Shown in pieces: positions 1 to 9,087 of a stretch of DNA of 64,000 bases (position 1 is the first letter of the stretch; each line of letters starts with the position of its first letter). Origin of the DNA: Chryseobacterium sp. ZHDP1. Its GTDB lineage: Bacteria > Bacteroidota > Bacteroidia > Flavobacteriales > Weeksellaceae. The notes beneath the pieces are model-generated. The model had not been told where the DNA came from and did not search any database. It worked only from the letters and a program-made list of their open reading frames with translations. The stretch spans positions 1,364,001 to 1,428,000 of the forward strand of contig NZ_CP075682.1 in assembly GCF_018603435.1 (NCBI RefSeq), given 5' to 3'. Made by a program: the position numbers and the translations under genes.

Positions 1-60
1 TTTAAGAAATTATTGGATGATAAAAATGCCGCACGAAAGGATTCGTGCAGCAGTGGGGAG
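1..60. repeat. right end of a REP/RAYT-type element (REP hairpin)
   Basis: A near-perfect hairpin at 27-52 has GCACGAA and TTCGTGC arms around an AGGA loop. It is preceded by an AT-rich stretch that reappears at 10829-10860 and about 1121-1148. In the fuller copy at 10.2-10.9 kb this sequence is the distal REP next to a transposase relic, so the window probably opens at the end of another such element lying mostly outside. Confidence 0.65.
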
Positions 61-107
61 AAACTTTTAATCGAAGTTTCGCTTTATAACAGATTTGTTG
101 TTAAATA

Positions 108-938
108 TTATAAATTCAAAGCTTTTTCTAAAGCATCACACCTTTCTTTAAAATAAGTTAAATCTACATCAGGGAATAACTTAGGAAAACGTTTAATAAT
201 ATTTTTCATTTGATGTAAAACACCCTCTGCAGAATATGTAAATGTTCCATCTTTAAATTTATCACTAAATGGGTGGGGTCCTTGTAAATATTTTGCGTCA
301 TATTCTATATAAACAGGTTTGTAGTTTCCTAATTTTTTTACAATTTCCTGTGTGTCAATATAAAAATATTGCCAATAATATACGGCTTTGCAAGCAATCA
401 TTGTATCATAATATTCTTCAAGACTCATATTCATTTTAAACCAGATCCCTGAATCGAAAAAATAGATCGGACAAGGATAAACACCTTCTTCTCGCAATAT
501 ACATCCATAAGTACCATCATCTCCATGCCCTGACTTCTGAAAATAATTAAGTTTAGGTAAAAATTCCTCCCAGATGGCTTCAGCTTCGGGTTGTGGATTG
601 TTTTTCCAAAAACGGCTGTCGTTATTGTAATTATCCCAGAAATGGGAAGGATAACCAAGAGACTCGAAAAGACCTAAAATGTCAAATCCTCCCCAAAGAT
701 ACTCTTCGCCTGAGTCATTGGTAGTAGCATCCCAATCTAAGATTAAACCATTTATAGAATGATATTGATAATCATCTTCTGGAAAATCTATTTTCATAAA
801 TTCTTTAGCATTTGACAAAATTCGTTGGCTAAAAAAAGTTCTGTTTTTAATTTTATCAATGTTACTGTTTTCTACATTAATTTTATCATTGTTGCAAATT
901 TTAACAATTAGCACTTCTAATTTTTCTAAGATTTTCAT
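108..938 (-). CDS. hypothetical protein, possible immunity protein
   Basis: A 276-residue soluble protein with no signal peptide, membrane segment or domain I can name. It is rich in aromatic and acidic residues (for example WDNYNNDSRFW near residue 100), as are many cytoplasmic immunity proteins of polymorphic toxins. It lies 3' of a toxin-immunity operon but is separated from it by a strong terminator (1216-1258) and a REP/RAYT remnant, so it is probably a separate transcription unit. A weak GAAACTT/AAGTTTC hairpin at about 63-81 follows its stop codon. The immunity role is inferred only from context; nothing in the sequence proves it. Confidence 0.6.
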   Translation of the reverse strand: MKILEKLEVLIVKICNNDKINVENSNIDKIKNRTFFSQRILSNAKEFMKIDFPEDDYQYHSINGLILDWDATTNDSGEEYLWGGFDILGLFESLGYPSHFWDNYNNDSRFWKNNPQPEAEAIWEEFLPKLNYFQKSGHGDDGTYGCILREEGVYPCPIYFFDSGIWFKMNMSLEEYYDTMIACKAVYYWQYFYIDTQEIVKKLGNYKPVYIEYDAKYLQGPHPFSDKFKDGTFTYSAEGVLHQMKNIIKRFPKLFPDVDLTYFKERCDALEKALNL

Positions 939-985
939 AAAATGAGTTTTAAAATGTTATTTTTATCATCTTCTATCCCTTCGCT

Positions 986-1180
986 ACCGCAGAATTGCAT
1001 CGTGTGGTTTAATAATTATAATCTTTTAAAAATTCCGCCAAACTTATGAAATATAATTCTTCAGGATTGTAGAATTTGTAATGACGACTCATCAATTATG
1101 TTTTTATAAAGATAAAAACTTTTTAAGAAATTATTGGATAATAAAAATCCTACACAAAAGGATTCGTGCAGTGACGTAGT
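986..1180 (-). pseudogene. deleted REP-associated tyrosine transposase (RAYT) remnant with both REP ends
   Basis: On the minus strand an ATG at 1092 opens 27 codons starting MSRHYKFYNP, ending at 1009. The same peptide (KFYNPEGLYFIS) heads the transposase relic at 10.2-10.8 kb, and it is the usual N-terminus of Bacteroidetes Y1 (IS200-like) REP transposases. Only the first 20 or so codons survive, joined directly to a degenerate REP hairpin (986-1008). The opposite REP (about 1150-1175) is also degenerate. This is an internally deleted element. Confidence 0.7.
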
Positions 1181-1215
1181 ATATCACAGTATTTTAAAAT
1201 CTTTCAACTACATAT

Positions 1216-1258
1216 AAAAAAAGCGAAACTTCTAAAAAATAGAAGTTTCGCTTTTTTT
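1216..1258 (-). terminator. strong intrinsic terminator
   Basis: A 19-bp perfect inverted repeat (1216-1234 with 1240-1258) has a GCGAAACTTCTA core and A/T tracts on both sides, so it could act in both directions. It lies 18 bp past the stop of the 382-residue gene and probably ends the 6599-to-1276 toxin-immunity transcript. Confidence 0.85.
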
Positions 1259-1275
1259 AAAACATTTATTGTAAG

Positions 1276-2424
1276 CTAGAATTGATCTTTATAATGATAA
1301 TAAAATTCCAATTGATCTTTTAAAACTTCATTGATCTCTATCCAACCATATTTTTCTGACAGGTCGATTGCCTGTTGCCATGCTTTTTCTACAAGATCCA
1401 AACGTTCTCTTCTGCCGGCCCAATAACTCGCACTTATCAAGGCATTCCATGCCGCAACAGGGTCTTTGTATTCTTCTTCTAGGCGCACGGCGGCTTCAAA
1501 ATGCTTTTCTCCTGTATATCCATATTGTCCATTAATTCTGATAGCTTCTGTCGCTTCAAAAAGCGGATGCTTTTGTACCTCTTCCGGAAACATTGCATAT
1601 TGGTCTTCCCATTCGGAATCAAAACTAAGAGATAAGTGCGAAATCAAAGAATCAGAATTCCCCAAGCTTATTTTATAATGATCAAATCCTTTATTATCAC
1701 AATCAAATCCGTGGGGTAGTTGTGCGCAATGCCATAGATGCTGCCATTTGTTTTCATATTCCATATTGAGTAAATCTAATGCTCTTTGAGCCAAAACGTT
1801 TCCTACATATTCATTCCAGATACCATAATTGGTCGGTTTATAGTTGGGAAGATAAGTTCTCTTTTCTTTTAATTTTTCAAACAATTGAAATGCCCTCTTC
1901 TGTTCGGGCTTATCATAATAATGATCCCAAAATTCTTTGAAAAACGAATCCTCAAGATTGACCGCGTCTTTAAACCGTTCCTGGTTGACTTCAGAAATCA
2001 AGAACTCCTTCAGGAAATCAAGGTCTCCGTCGCCCAGATAATCAAAAAAAGGCTTCGATATATTAACGGCTCCGTCTATCTTTTCCTGAAGTTCTGCTAT
2101 AGTTTTTGGCTTGCCCATAAATCTTAAGTAAGACATCGGAATGATGGCCAGTAAATTTGGTGCGAATGTAAAACATTCTTGGTAGCTATTATTATAAAAC
2201 ACTATCGGAGATTTTTTTAACAGCTTTTCGGGCGTTAATCGAATACCCAATATATTATCAGAATAAAAACCCAAAGGAGCAACCGACCAAAATCCCATTT
2301 TCATAAAAGTAATCAGTTTTTCATTTTCATCCTCATTCTTAAATTTGAAGAGAAATGCACGGTCGCTCTCTTTTTTGTCATGGTATATTTTTTTTAGATC
2401 AGAATGTAGCTTGTTTATTTCCAT
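1276..2424 (-). CDS. hypothetical protein, candidate immunity protein for the 1390-residue effector
   Basis: A 382-residue soluble protein starting 2 bp after the stop of the large effector gene, so almost certainly cotranscribed with it. Proteins placed directly after a polymorphic toxin are usually its cognate immunity, which is the basis for this call. The C-terminal third is helical and TPR-like in look (alternating W, A and L with EKAWQQAIDLSEKYG), while the N-terminal half is mixed. I do not recognise a family. No signal peptide or membrane segment is seen, which fits protection against a toxin acting in the cytoplasm. Confidence 0.6.
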   Translation of the reverse strand: MEINKLHSDLKKIYHDKKESDRAFLFKFKNEDENEKLITFMKMGFWSVAPLGFYSDNILGIRLTPEKLLKKSPIVFYNNSYQECFTFAPNLLAIIPMSYLRFMGKPKTIAELQEKIDGAVNISKPFFDYLGDGDLDFLKEFLISEVNQERFKDAVNLEDSFFKEFWDHYYDKPEQKRAFQLFEKLKEKRTYLPNYKPTNYGIWNEYVGNVLAQRALDLLNMEYENKWQHLWHCAQLPHGFDCDNKGFDHYKISLGNSDSLISHLSLSFDSEWEDQYAMFPEEVQKHPLFEATEAIRINGQYGYTGEKHFEAAVRLEEEYKDPVAAWNALISASYWAGRRERLDLVEKAWQQAIDLSEKYGWIEINEVLKDQLEFYYHYKDQF

Positions 2425-2426
2425 AA

Positions 2427-5400
2427 TTATTCTATAGGTTTATATATATGTTCACGCCAAATGCCTCTTGATAGATCATCTATTTTGCGTATCGCATCTT
2501 TTCTTGTTTTTTCATCACCTTCCAAATGCTTATGTTTCTCCAACGCTAGCGTTAAGGCATTCATACTGATGTTGAAAGTTTGGTTGAAAGATTCTTCTGC
2601 CGTTCTATTTACAATCCGCAAAATTTCTGCTTTATTATCATCTCTTTCTAACTCATCTGGGTTATCTTTTTCAAAAGTAGTAATTAAATTCCTAATCTTA
2701 TCACCTATTGGAGCTATTGCGTTTTCCTCTTCACCCTTTAAGTGGATAATAACTACTTTCTCTTCTTTGACGATCTGCACATTGCTTTTTCCGCTTTCGA
2801 CAAAATCATAAACTTTCGCTACAAGTTCTTTAAAATGATGCTCACGGAACGATGCTCTTATTTGTTTTTCTTTTTCATCATATATAACCAATTGATACTC
2901 CCCTGATTTTTCTGCGATTTTCTTTATATTGTCATAAGCCGCTTTTTGCGAGCCCAGGTTATGAATCCCTTGATCACCGCCATCTTTGTGAGTTAACTGA
3001 TGAATGAGGATGGCCGGCAATTTGTCGCCATATCCATTAAATTTTGAATTGATTGTCTTGTTTTTCATCTCCAATTTTTTGCCCAAGTCTTCATAGTCAG
3101 GATTTTCATTCAATACCTTTCCTACGGTCGAATAGAAATCTACTAGGCTGTTTCGCAATTCTTTTTCCGGTACGTGATGCGACTGCCTGTCGGCTGCTCC
3201 TGTCAACTTATGCTGACCGACCTTAAGCCCCATATCACCCAATTCTTTGGTTTCATATTCTCCGGCAAGATCGATTAACTTATACTCATTTCCCAAAGTG
3301 GCAATATCTAACGATAATTTATCCAGAGATTTTTGCGCTGCTTTTATTTTAGGATCGCCTCCTTTAAGTCCGTTGGTATCCTTAAGAACTTTTTCTGAAA
3401 TAAGGGCCTCGTCTTTTAGCACTTTCAACCTGCTTTCGATCGTTTGACCTTTGCCATTTAATTCTGGCGCTGTAGGGTGGTCTTTAAGATATTTCAAAGA
3501 CCTTTTAATCTTCGTACTTAATTTAGCTTTATCGGTGGACATATAGATTTCACCTTTTTCAAAAGTCAGAGTATGACTTTCCCCATTCATAGTAAATGGT
3601 TCCGGAGCGATTTCAGAATCCATATTTTTGATATGCTTCTCATCAACCTTATCTTTCTTCTTACCAAGCTTTCCAATTCCGACTTTACTTAATAATTTAG
3701 CTGCCTTCCCCTTAATAAAATTCCAGAACTTCACAATCGCATTCTCAATACGCTGACGTATTTTTCGGATAACGCCCAGTATTTTATCTGCCAATCCGCC
3801 AATTCCTAATAAGGAAGCTAAGAAACCAATGAGTACAGGAACCGCTCTTCCCAATGCATTTTCTATCGATTTTGCGACGGCACTTACGTTTCCGCTCGCA
3901 ATGGCTTTAATGCTGTCTGTAAATGCTTTTACCAGTTCCATGATTTGCGCAGCTCGCTGGATGAAGAATTTAACCATATCGATAATCGCCATTGCGGCTT
4001 TTATAAAGGCTCCTACCGGAGTCATCAATCCCATCACCCACTTAATTCCCGCCTGGATCACCTGTGTCTGGATAATGTCCATCATAGCATCCATTACGGT
4101 AGCTTTAAGATCGGCAAACTGGTCTTTCAGGTATTCCCATAATCCGGCAGCACCGTCTTTGCGGACAATCGGAATTATTTCAAGACCTTTTTCAGAAGCG
4201 GTTTCCAGAACTTTCATGACAGGTTCGCCTATTACTCTTGCGCCAATGCTTCTGATACCGTCCCACGTTAAACCTAGCACCTGCGTGGTAATGGAGAAAA
4301 TACCTTTCAAAGAGAATATATCTTCAGGCATGGTGAAAGAAATACCTTTCATCGCTCCGGTTAACCATCCGAAGAAACCGGTCTTAAGGTGAGTCCAGAT
4401 ATTGGTTCCGAAATTGGTAAATCCTTGGGAAACACCCGCAATAAGGTTTTTAAAGAATCCTATCGGATCCATAATAATCGCCTGAATGGCACTAATTACA
4501 CCGGATAATAAATTGGTCAGTGTATTTTTAATTTCAATAATAATAGCAAATACGCTGGTTTTAAGCACATCAAGAGCTTTGTTGATCAATCCGCTGTTTT
4601 GCGCTTTAAGATCTGCAATCCGGGTATCGATACTTGCGATATTATCGGCGTATTTTTTAGCCAATACATCAATTAATGCATCTTTTTTACTGTTTACGCT
4701 TTCTTCCAGTGCATTGAATTTGCTTTGGATCTCTGCAATAGCTTCTTTCCCGATTTTCCTTAAGCTTGGCGATAAACTGTCGACATAAGTCTGTACATCT
4801 TTTTTGCCTTTGGCAATTCTGGTTTTGGCTGCATTTAGCTGGGTGGTAACATGAGATGCGATTTGGTCGATGAATTTATCCATCACTTTAATGTATAAAT
4901 CCTTACCACTGTCAAAGAATTTATTAACTTCTTCAGGTAAGCCGGTAAGTTTGTCCCATATCCATTTTCCAGCCGCAGCTAAAGCACCGTAGTCTGCATA
5001 CGCATCACCATAACGTTTCTTTTTATAAGCCTTCATCTCTTTATCGACATGGGCTTCAAATGCTTTTTTAGCTTCTCTGCTGCCCTCATCAAATTTCTTC
5101 GCTACCGTTGTATCCAGATTGTTTAATATAACATCTACATCTGCTTTGGAGCTGACGTAAATGCCGTTAATATGATCGGCAATTTCTTTTCGTTTCTGGC
5201 TGTCTTTCGCTGAAGTTTGCTGTTGATCGCCGTGTACATTGCCTAACCCACCTTTTCTTGCGTCATGCATACCGCTTATATGATTTACCGCCTGTGCCTG
5301 TGCATCACTACGGGTTTTTGACAACTCCTTAGCTTCATTGTCTCTGAACTGATGAGTTGCTTCAACACTTTGGGCTTTCGCATTATTCTTTTGATCTAAA

Positions 5401-6599
5401 GCATCCGTAAATGATGGTTCATTGGAGTTTGCCAACATCTTATCGGTTACTCCATTCGCTTTCATTTCACTGTCGATACTTGCCGTTTGTTGCTTTATAG
5501 GTTGTTCTACGCTGGCTGCAGTTCTTTTCACAGGCATTGCCTTAGCGACATTCGGCGTAGAAGGAGCCTTACCTACATTTTGTGTCGGCATTTTTGCAAC
5601 CGGACGATGAGGCTGTGCTGCAATATCCGGTTTTGCTGCAGTTGCAGAAGCAATATCATTTGCTGCTGCATTCTTTTCTCTTTTAACATCGCCCACTGCT
5701 TTTTGATTGACTTCATTTATATTGTTATGTTTCTCAAACTCATCAGCCTGCTCTTCATTTTTAGGAAGTTGTATACTATGTATTTTTGCACTCAGCAAAG
5801 CTTTGAAATCTTCTTTCTTGAACATTCCGGCTTCCTTCGCACCCATTACATTTATCTGGCTTGCCTGTGCCATACTCTGACGTTCGTTGGCAGGAGATGG
5901 CGCTGCAGCCTGTGCATCATTTGTAGCTTTATGGGATGGTTCATGCTGCTTCTGTAATTTAGCAGTACTGCTTATTTTTCCGCTAAGCTCTGTAAATCCT
6001 GGATTACTGTGGGCATTTGCAGAAGGAGCCGGATCTACCTCTTCAACAGGTGCTTTATCTGGGTTAACAGGTTGAAGCTGGTCTGTCGAAACAATATCAC
6101 CTTTATCTGATATCTGCTTTTTCCCCGGAGATTTAGTTTCGGCATTTGTTTCCGGAGATTTTTTATTTTGCTGATGAGCTGCTGCCTGTTCCTCCAACGT
6201 CTTCGGCAGAGAAGTTCCGGATTTCAGATCATGATAATCTTTAACCTGGCTGATGTTCAGCGTAGAAGTATAATTTTTTTCCGCTTTTTTGGTATCCGGA
6301 TGATTGATATCCCCAGTTTCTGCCATACTCTCCTGATGCTTTTTAAACATGATCTCGGAACCCTGATCATAAATGGTCTGTGAACCGTGAACCGGAGCGA
6401 TAATTCCGCTTGCATTTGTCTTATTGATATTCGGGGTTGCGAATCCTGCAAGAGCTGCAGATTCTTCAGGCTTTTGGGTTTGTAAAGGAGCCACTTCCGC
6501 CACGGGCAGAGGTACCACCACCGGCTTTTTAGCTTTCTGCTTTTTGCTCTGGCTATGATGGCTTTTATTGTCTTTTTCTACAGGTTTTGCTGCTTTCAT
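2427..6599 (-). CDS. giant eCIS-associated polymorphic effector, putative nuclease C-terminus
   Basis: A 1390-residue modular protein. Residues 1-143 are basic and Pro/Ala-rich (KKPVVVPLPVAEVAPL near 24-39) and match the 1325-residue effector at about 95% of positions. Residues 150-560 are low-complexity, Q/K/A-rich and likely disordered or coiled-coil. Residues about 570-980 hold helices and long hydrophobic stretches (LGLTWDGIRSIGARV, AGIKWVMGLMTPVGAF) that resemble the middle region of eCIS cargo proteins carrying DUF4157, though no HExxH metalloprotease motif is seen here. The C-terminal region has SHHVPEKEL and, about 60 residues on, LTHKDGGDQGIHNLG, reminiscent of HNH/EndoVII-like His-rich nuclease toxins. 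It is followed by a candidate immunity gene. Inference: cargo delivered by the adjacent eCIS. Confidence 0.7.
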   Translation of the reverse strand: MKAAKPVEKDNKSHHSQSKKQKAKKPVVVPLPVAEVAPLQTQKPEESAALAGFATPNINKTNASGIIAPVHGSQTIYDQGSEIMFKKHQESMAETGDINHPDTKKAEKNYTSTLNISQVKDYHDLKSGTSLPKTLEEQAAAHQQNKKSPETNAETKSPGKKQISDKGDIVSTDQLQPVNPDKAPVEEVDPAPSANAHSNPGFTELSGKISSTAKLQKQHEPSHKATNDAQAAAPSPANERQSMAQASQINVMGAKEAGMFKKEDFKALLSAKIHSIQLPKNEEQADEFEKHNNINEVNQKAVGDVKREKNAAANDIASATAAKPDIAAQPHRPVAKMPTQNVGKAPSTPNVAKAMPVKRTAASVEQPIKQQTASIDSEMKANGVTDKMLANSNEPSFTDALDQKNNAKAQSVEATHQFRDNEAKELSKTRSDAQAQAVNHISGMHDARKGGLGNVHGDQQQTSAKDSQKRKEIADHINGIYVSSKADVDVILNNLDTTVAKKFDEGSREAKKAFEAHVDKEMKAYKKKRYGDAYADYGALAAAGKWIWDKLTGLPEEVNKFFDSGKDLYIKVMDKFIDQIASHVTTQLNAAKTRIAKGKKDVQTYVDSLSPSLRKIGKEAIAEIQSKFNALEESVNSKKDALIDVLAKKYADNIASIDTRIADLKAQNSGLINKALDVLKTSVFAIIIEIKNTLTNLLSGVISAIQAIIMDPIGFFKNLIAGVSQGFTNFGTNIWTHLKTGFFGWLTGAMKGISFTMPEDIFSLKGIFSITTQVLGLTWDGIRSIGARVIGEPVMKVLETASEKGLEIIPIVRKDGAAGLWEYLKDQFADLKATVMDAMMDIIQTQVIQAGIKWVMGLMTPVGAFIKAAMAIIDMVKFFIQRAAQIMELVKAFTDSIKAIASGNVSAVAKSIENALGRAVPVLIGFLASLLGIGGLADKILGVIRKIRQRIENAIVKFWNFIKGKAAKLLSKVGIGKLGKKKDKVDEKHIKNMDSEIAPEPFTMNGESHTLTFEKGEIYMSTDKAKLSTKIKRSLKYLKDHPTAPELNGKGQTIESRLKVLKDEALISEKVLKDTNGLKGGDPKIKAAQKSLDKLSLDIATLGNEYKLIDLAGEYETKELGDMGLKVGQHKLTGAADRQSHHVPEKELRNSLVDFYSTVGKVLNENPDYEDLGKKLEMKNKTINSKFNGYGDKLPAILIHQLTHKDGGDQGIHNLGSQKAAYDNIKKIAEKSGEYQLVIYDEKEKQIRASFREHHFKELVAKVYDFVESGKSNVQIVKEEKVVIIHLKGEEENAIAPIGDKIRNLITTFEKDNPDELERDDNKAEILRIVNRTAEESFNQTFNISMNALTLALEKHKHLEGDEKTRKDAIRKIDDLSRGIWREHIYKPIE

Positions 6600-6920
6600 T
6601 GACTTGGTGTTTTTTAATTATATTTTGTTTAAAAGGCACGTAAAGCACAACATGGGAGCTGCGCTTTACCGTACCTGATGTAACTGAAAAATCATACCTG
6701 GTATTGTAGTTTTTTAAGATTTTACTGCCTGTAAGGTGTACACAGCGTTATGATGAGAAATCGGAAGTGCTGTGCTTTTTTCTTTTGATCCGGCTGAAAT
6801 TCCAGATTCAAAATTCAGAATTTTTAAGGAGAATAAGCCTTTTTTGAAGCGGAGGATTCTGTAGTTGCAGTAAGTGGTTTCCCGAAATGATTTCTGATGA
6901 CGGCAATACAGAAATTTACT
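6600..6920 (-). repeat. duplicated upstream region of the effector genes, copy 1
   Basis: About 320 bp that match 16073-16402 almost base for base; differences include a 1-bp indel near 6736/16212. The duplication continues into the first 143 codons of both effectors, so about 750 bp in total is shared. The indel breaks the overlapping reading frames, so this is a leader or promoter region and not coding. No clear TAnnTTTG box was found on the minus strand here. Confidence 0.85.
6634..6676 (-). promoter_or_regulatory. leader hairpin before effector start, copy 1
   Basis: On the minus strand GGTACGGTAAAGC pairs with GCTTTACGTGCC around a loop of about 16 nt, ending about 34 nt before the ATG. 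The stem is conserved in the second effector leader (16107-16148) while the loop differs slightly, as expected for a functional RNA or DNA structure. The role is unknown. Confidence 0.5.
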
Positions 6921-6999
6921 TTAGGCTTTACTTTGAATAATTTTCAGTTTAACCCAAAAAAGAAGTTCGATAACGGAAATTAAATAAAAAATGTACAAA

Positions 7000-7038
7000 T
7001 AGAAAACCGATTCAAATTTGTTACGAATCGGTTTTCTA
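7000..7038 (-). terminator. intrinsic terminator
   Basis: A perfect 14-bp inverted repeat (7000-7013 with 7025-7038, core GAAAACCGATTC) lies about 60 bp past the stop of the gene ending at 7100. It probably terminates the 8971-to-7100 cluster ahead of the next effector promoter region. Confidence 0.75.
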
Positions 7039-7099
7039 TATTGCTATAAAGGCAGGAGCTAAATTTTAATTAGCCAAGGAGAAGAATAAGTGCCAGAAA

Positions 7100-7480
7100 T
7101 CATGAAACATATATATCCTCATCGATAAGAATTACCTCTTTAGCTTTTATGATAAAAACATTATCTCCCAGATCTATTAAATAAGTAACAAGATCATTGT
7201 TTAATGTTGCGGAAATTGCATGTATGTAATATAAGTTGCTGTAATCATTAAAATCAACACCTAACTCTCTTGCTGTTAACTCATTAATAGCTTTTTGACC
7301 AACTTCTTCTACATTATTAAATAAGAAACCTCCCTGAACAGACTCCCATTTACCATCTTCTTTTTGACGGGTATATAATGTAGCATCAAAAAAAGCTTTT
7401 TTAGAATTTGCATAATATTCAATATTCTTGCCTCGGTGCATTTTTTGGGTATGTTGTATAAATAATGGCGTCAATGTCAT
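7100..7480 (-). CDS. hypothetical protein, possible immunity protein
   Basis: A 126-residue soluble protein overlapping the upstream gene by 4 bp (ATGA), so the two are translationally coupled. No recognised domain; the C-terminal half alternates hydrophobic strands (DNVFIIKAKEVILIDED). The position after toxin stubs and SUKH-type immunity suggests a toxin-antidote function, but this is context only. Confidence 0.55.
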   Translation of the reverse strand: MTLTPLFIQHTQKMHRGKNIEYYANSKKAFFDATLYTRQKEDGKWESVQGGFLFNNVEEVGQKAINELTARELGVDFNDYSNLYYIHAISATLNNDLVTYLIDLGDNVFIIKAKEVILIDEDIYVS

Positions 7481-7917
7481 GATACTATTTTTTTTATTTT
7501 TTCACTATCTTCTCTGTAGGTTTCAAAAAAACGGTTTTCACTTATTATATATTTCTCAGCTAATATATTGAAACAATAACCATCAATAACAAGCACAAAG
7601 TGTTTTGCATCAAGTTGATGTCTAGTTCTCGTTCCATCCGGTATCGTTGTTATCTGCCTTCCTTCTGTATTGTTTTTTTTGTATTCATTATACCAGTCAT
7701 TAGCTGTATTTACATATAGCCCATTAGGAATATTTGTTTTTTGCTGATTATATTCTAATACATATTTAAAACTATAATTCCTTTCTTCATTATTTTTTAA
7801 TATACGAAATGTTACATAATTAAATAAATCTTCATCTAGCTCAATTTGTATAAACTGTGTTCGAATACTGTCTAGTGATACAAATCCCTTAAATTCTTCT
7901 ATTATTTTATTTTTCAT
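7477..7917 (-). CDS. hypothetical protein, possible immunity protein
   Basis: A 146-residue soluble protein, strand-rich at the N-terminus and followed by a basic stretch (DGTRTRHQLDAKHFVLVIDG). No family recognised. It is coupled by a 4-bp overlap to the 126-residue gene and follows the SUKH-ankyrin gene by 52 bp. It could be half of a two-gene immunity or toxin-remnant pair. Confidence 0.55.
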   Translation of the reverse strand: MKNKIIEEFKGFVSLDSIRTQFIQIELDEDLFNYVTFRILKNNEERNYSFKYVLEYNQQKTNIPNGLYVNTANDWYNEYKKNNTEGRQITTIPDGTRTRHQLDAKHFVLVIDGYCFNILAEKYIISENRFFETYREDSEKIKKIVS

Positions 7918-7969
7918 TTGGTAAATAATTTTTTATTTCTTCAATAGATATGTTTTCATGATATGAAAA

Positions 7970-8737
7970 TTAAGGATTTTGTAGCATTGCTATTATTTCG
8001 TCCATATCAACTCCTTTTCCTTTTTTAAATAACGCCGTTTCTAGCGGGGTGTCTCCAAATTCATCTATTACATCTTTATTTGCACCGTATTTTAAAAGAA
8101 GTTGAACAGCTTTCGGTTTATTACCCATTACTGCTTTTTGCAAAGGAGTGTAACCCTGTTTATCTAATTTTTCAAGATTTGCTCCTCCTGCCAATAATAA
8201 TTCAAGAGACTCAAAACTATTCAAAGTCATAGATTGTTGAATCGCTCCGTCTAGTTTAGCTCCTCTTTTTATTAATTCTTCAACTAGCCAGACTCTATTT
8301 GCCAAAGCTGCTCTTTGAATTAAAGTCTGATTAAATTCACATGGCGTATCAATATCCCAGCCCGAATCTAATAACTTTCTAATTCCCTCATCATCACCAT
8401 CAAAAATATCAATTAACTCACCATAAGATTCCTCTTCAGGGGTTAAGTTGCCTACAACATCATAAGCTATTGGGAAATACTTATCTGGAAACCTATCTTT
8501 ATAAACTTTTAAGGCATGTTCTAATCCGTAAATATCATCTGATAATCCTAAAAAATTTGCTAGAGCAAAACCTCCCATTTTAGGAACATCAAAAACGTTA
8601 GGTTCAGAAATAAAATATCCCGCATTATTTTCTAATAAATACTTTCTGTAGCTCGAAGGTATTTTAATATTATTTTTCATTTCCCATTGCTCAATTTGAA
8701 ACTCTTGTAATTTGGGATAGTTCTCTTTTGAATTCAT
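7970..8737 (-). CDS. SMI1/KNR4 (SUKH) domain protein with ankyrin repeats, immunity protein
   Basis: 255 residues. The N-terminal ~95 residues match the SUKH/SMI1-KNR4 pattern: an amphipathic helix, then IPSSYRKYLLENNAGYF, the hallmark 'IP..Y..fL...NGG' motif. Residues ~120-255 are ankyrin repeats (QGYTPLQKAVMGNKPKAVQLLLKYGA). SUKH proteins are established immunity proteins against HNH/EndoVII and other nuclease toxins. Directly upstream, 12 bp away, is a stub carrying an HNH/EndoVII 'WHH' motif, so the pair fits toxin tip plus antidote. Likely cytoplasmic. Confidence 0.8.
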   Translation of the reverse strand: MNSKENYPKLQEFQIEQWEMKNNIKIPSSYRKYLLENNAGYFISEPNVFDVPKMGGFALANFLGLSDDIYGLEHALKVYKDRFPDKYFPIAYDVVGNLTPEEESYGELIDIFDGDDEGIRKLLDSGWDIDTPCEFNQTLIQRAALANRVWLVEELIKRGAKLDGAIQQSMTLNSFESLELLLAGGANLEKLDKQGYTPLQKAVMGNKPKAVQLLLKYGANKDVIDEFGDTPLETALFKKGKGVDMDEIIAMLQNP

Positions 8738-8749
8738 AATTGTTATTTT

Positions 8750-8971
8750 TTATTCTTCTAATCCAAGTTTTGCCCGTGTAAGCGAATCTCCTCCATAATG
8801 TCTTGCTGCTTCATGAAGGTCAGTTGCTACCAGTATCATTTTTTTCCGGTCATGATGGTGATGCCATGTATAGTCTTCAAATCCGATCTGTACTTTTTTA
8901 TCTGTTGTTGATTTATCAAACATTTTCTTATTCGCAGCTCTAATCAGTCGGAGAGTCTCCTTACATTTCAA
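8750..8971 (-). pseudogene. orphan toxin tip: HNH/EndoVII 'WHH' nuclease C-terminus
   Basis: 73 residues with YTWHHHHDRKKM...LH.AARHYGG, the signature of the WHH group of HNH/EndoVII nucleases that form the C-termini of Rhs and other polymorphic toxins. No ATG is available; the frame opens at a TTG and an in-frame stop lies five codons upstream, so the N-terminal delivery part is missing. It precedes a SUKH immunity gene. It is best read as a displaced toxin cassette that could be recombined onto a full-length effector, or a leftover. Expression is uncertain. Confidence 0.7.
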
Positions 8972-9040
8972 CTTGTTTATTACTCACAATCTTCTTAAAG
9001 CCGAATTTAATTAAAAACTTCAAATGACATATAATTTAAC

Positions 9041-9069
9041 AAAAAAAGCATCCCGATAACGAGATGCTT
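9041..9069 (-). terminator. intrinsic terminator
   Basis: AAGCATC (9046-9052) pairs with GATGCTT (9063-9069), followed on the minus strand by a run of seven T. It lies about 20 bp past the stop of the Imm49-like gene. Confidence 0.8.
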
Positions 9070-9087
9070 ATTACAGAAAAATTATGT

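Noticed and set aside
3829..6075. Several long plus-strand frames inside the 1390-residue effector
   Set aside because: Shadow frames of a repetitive, biased coding sequence. No start context or protein-like motifs.
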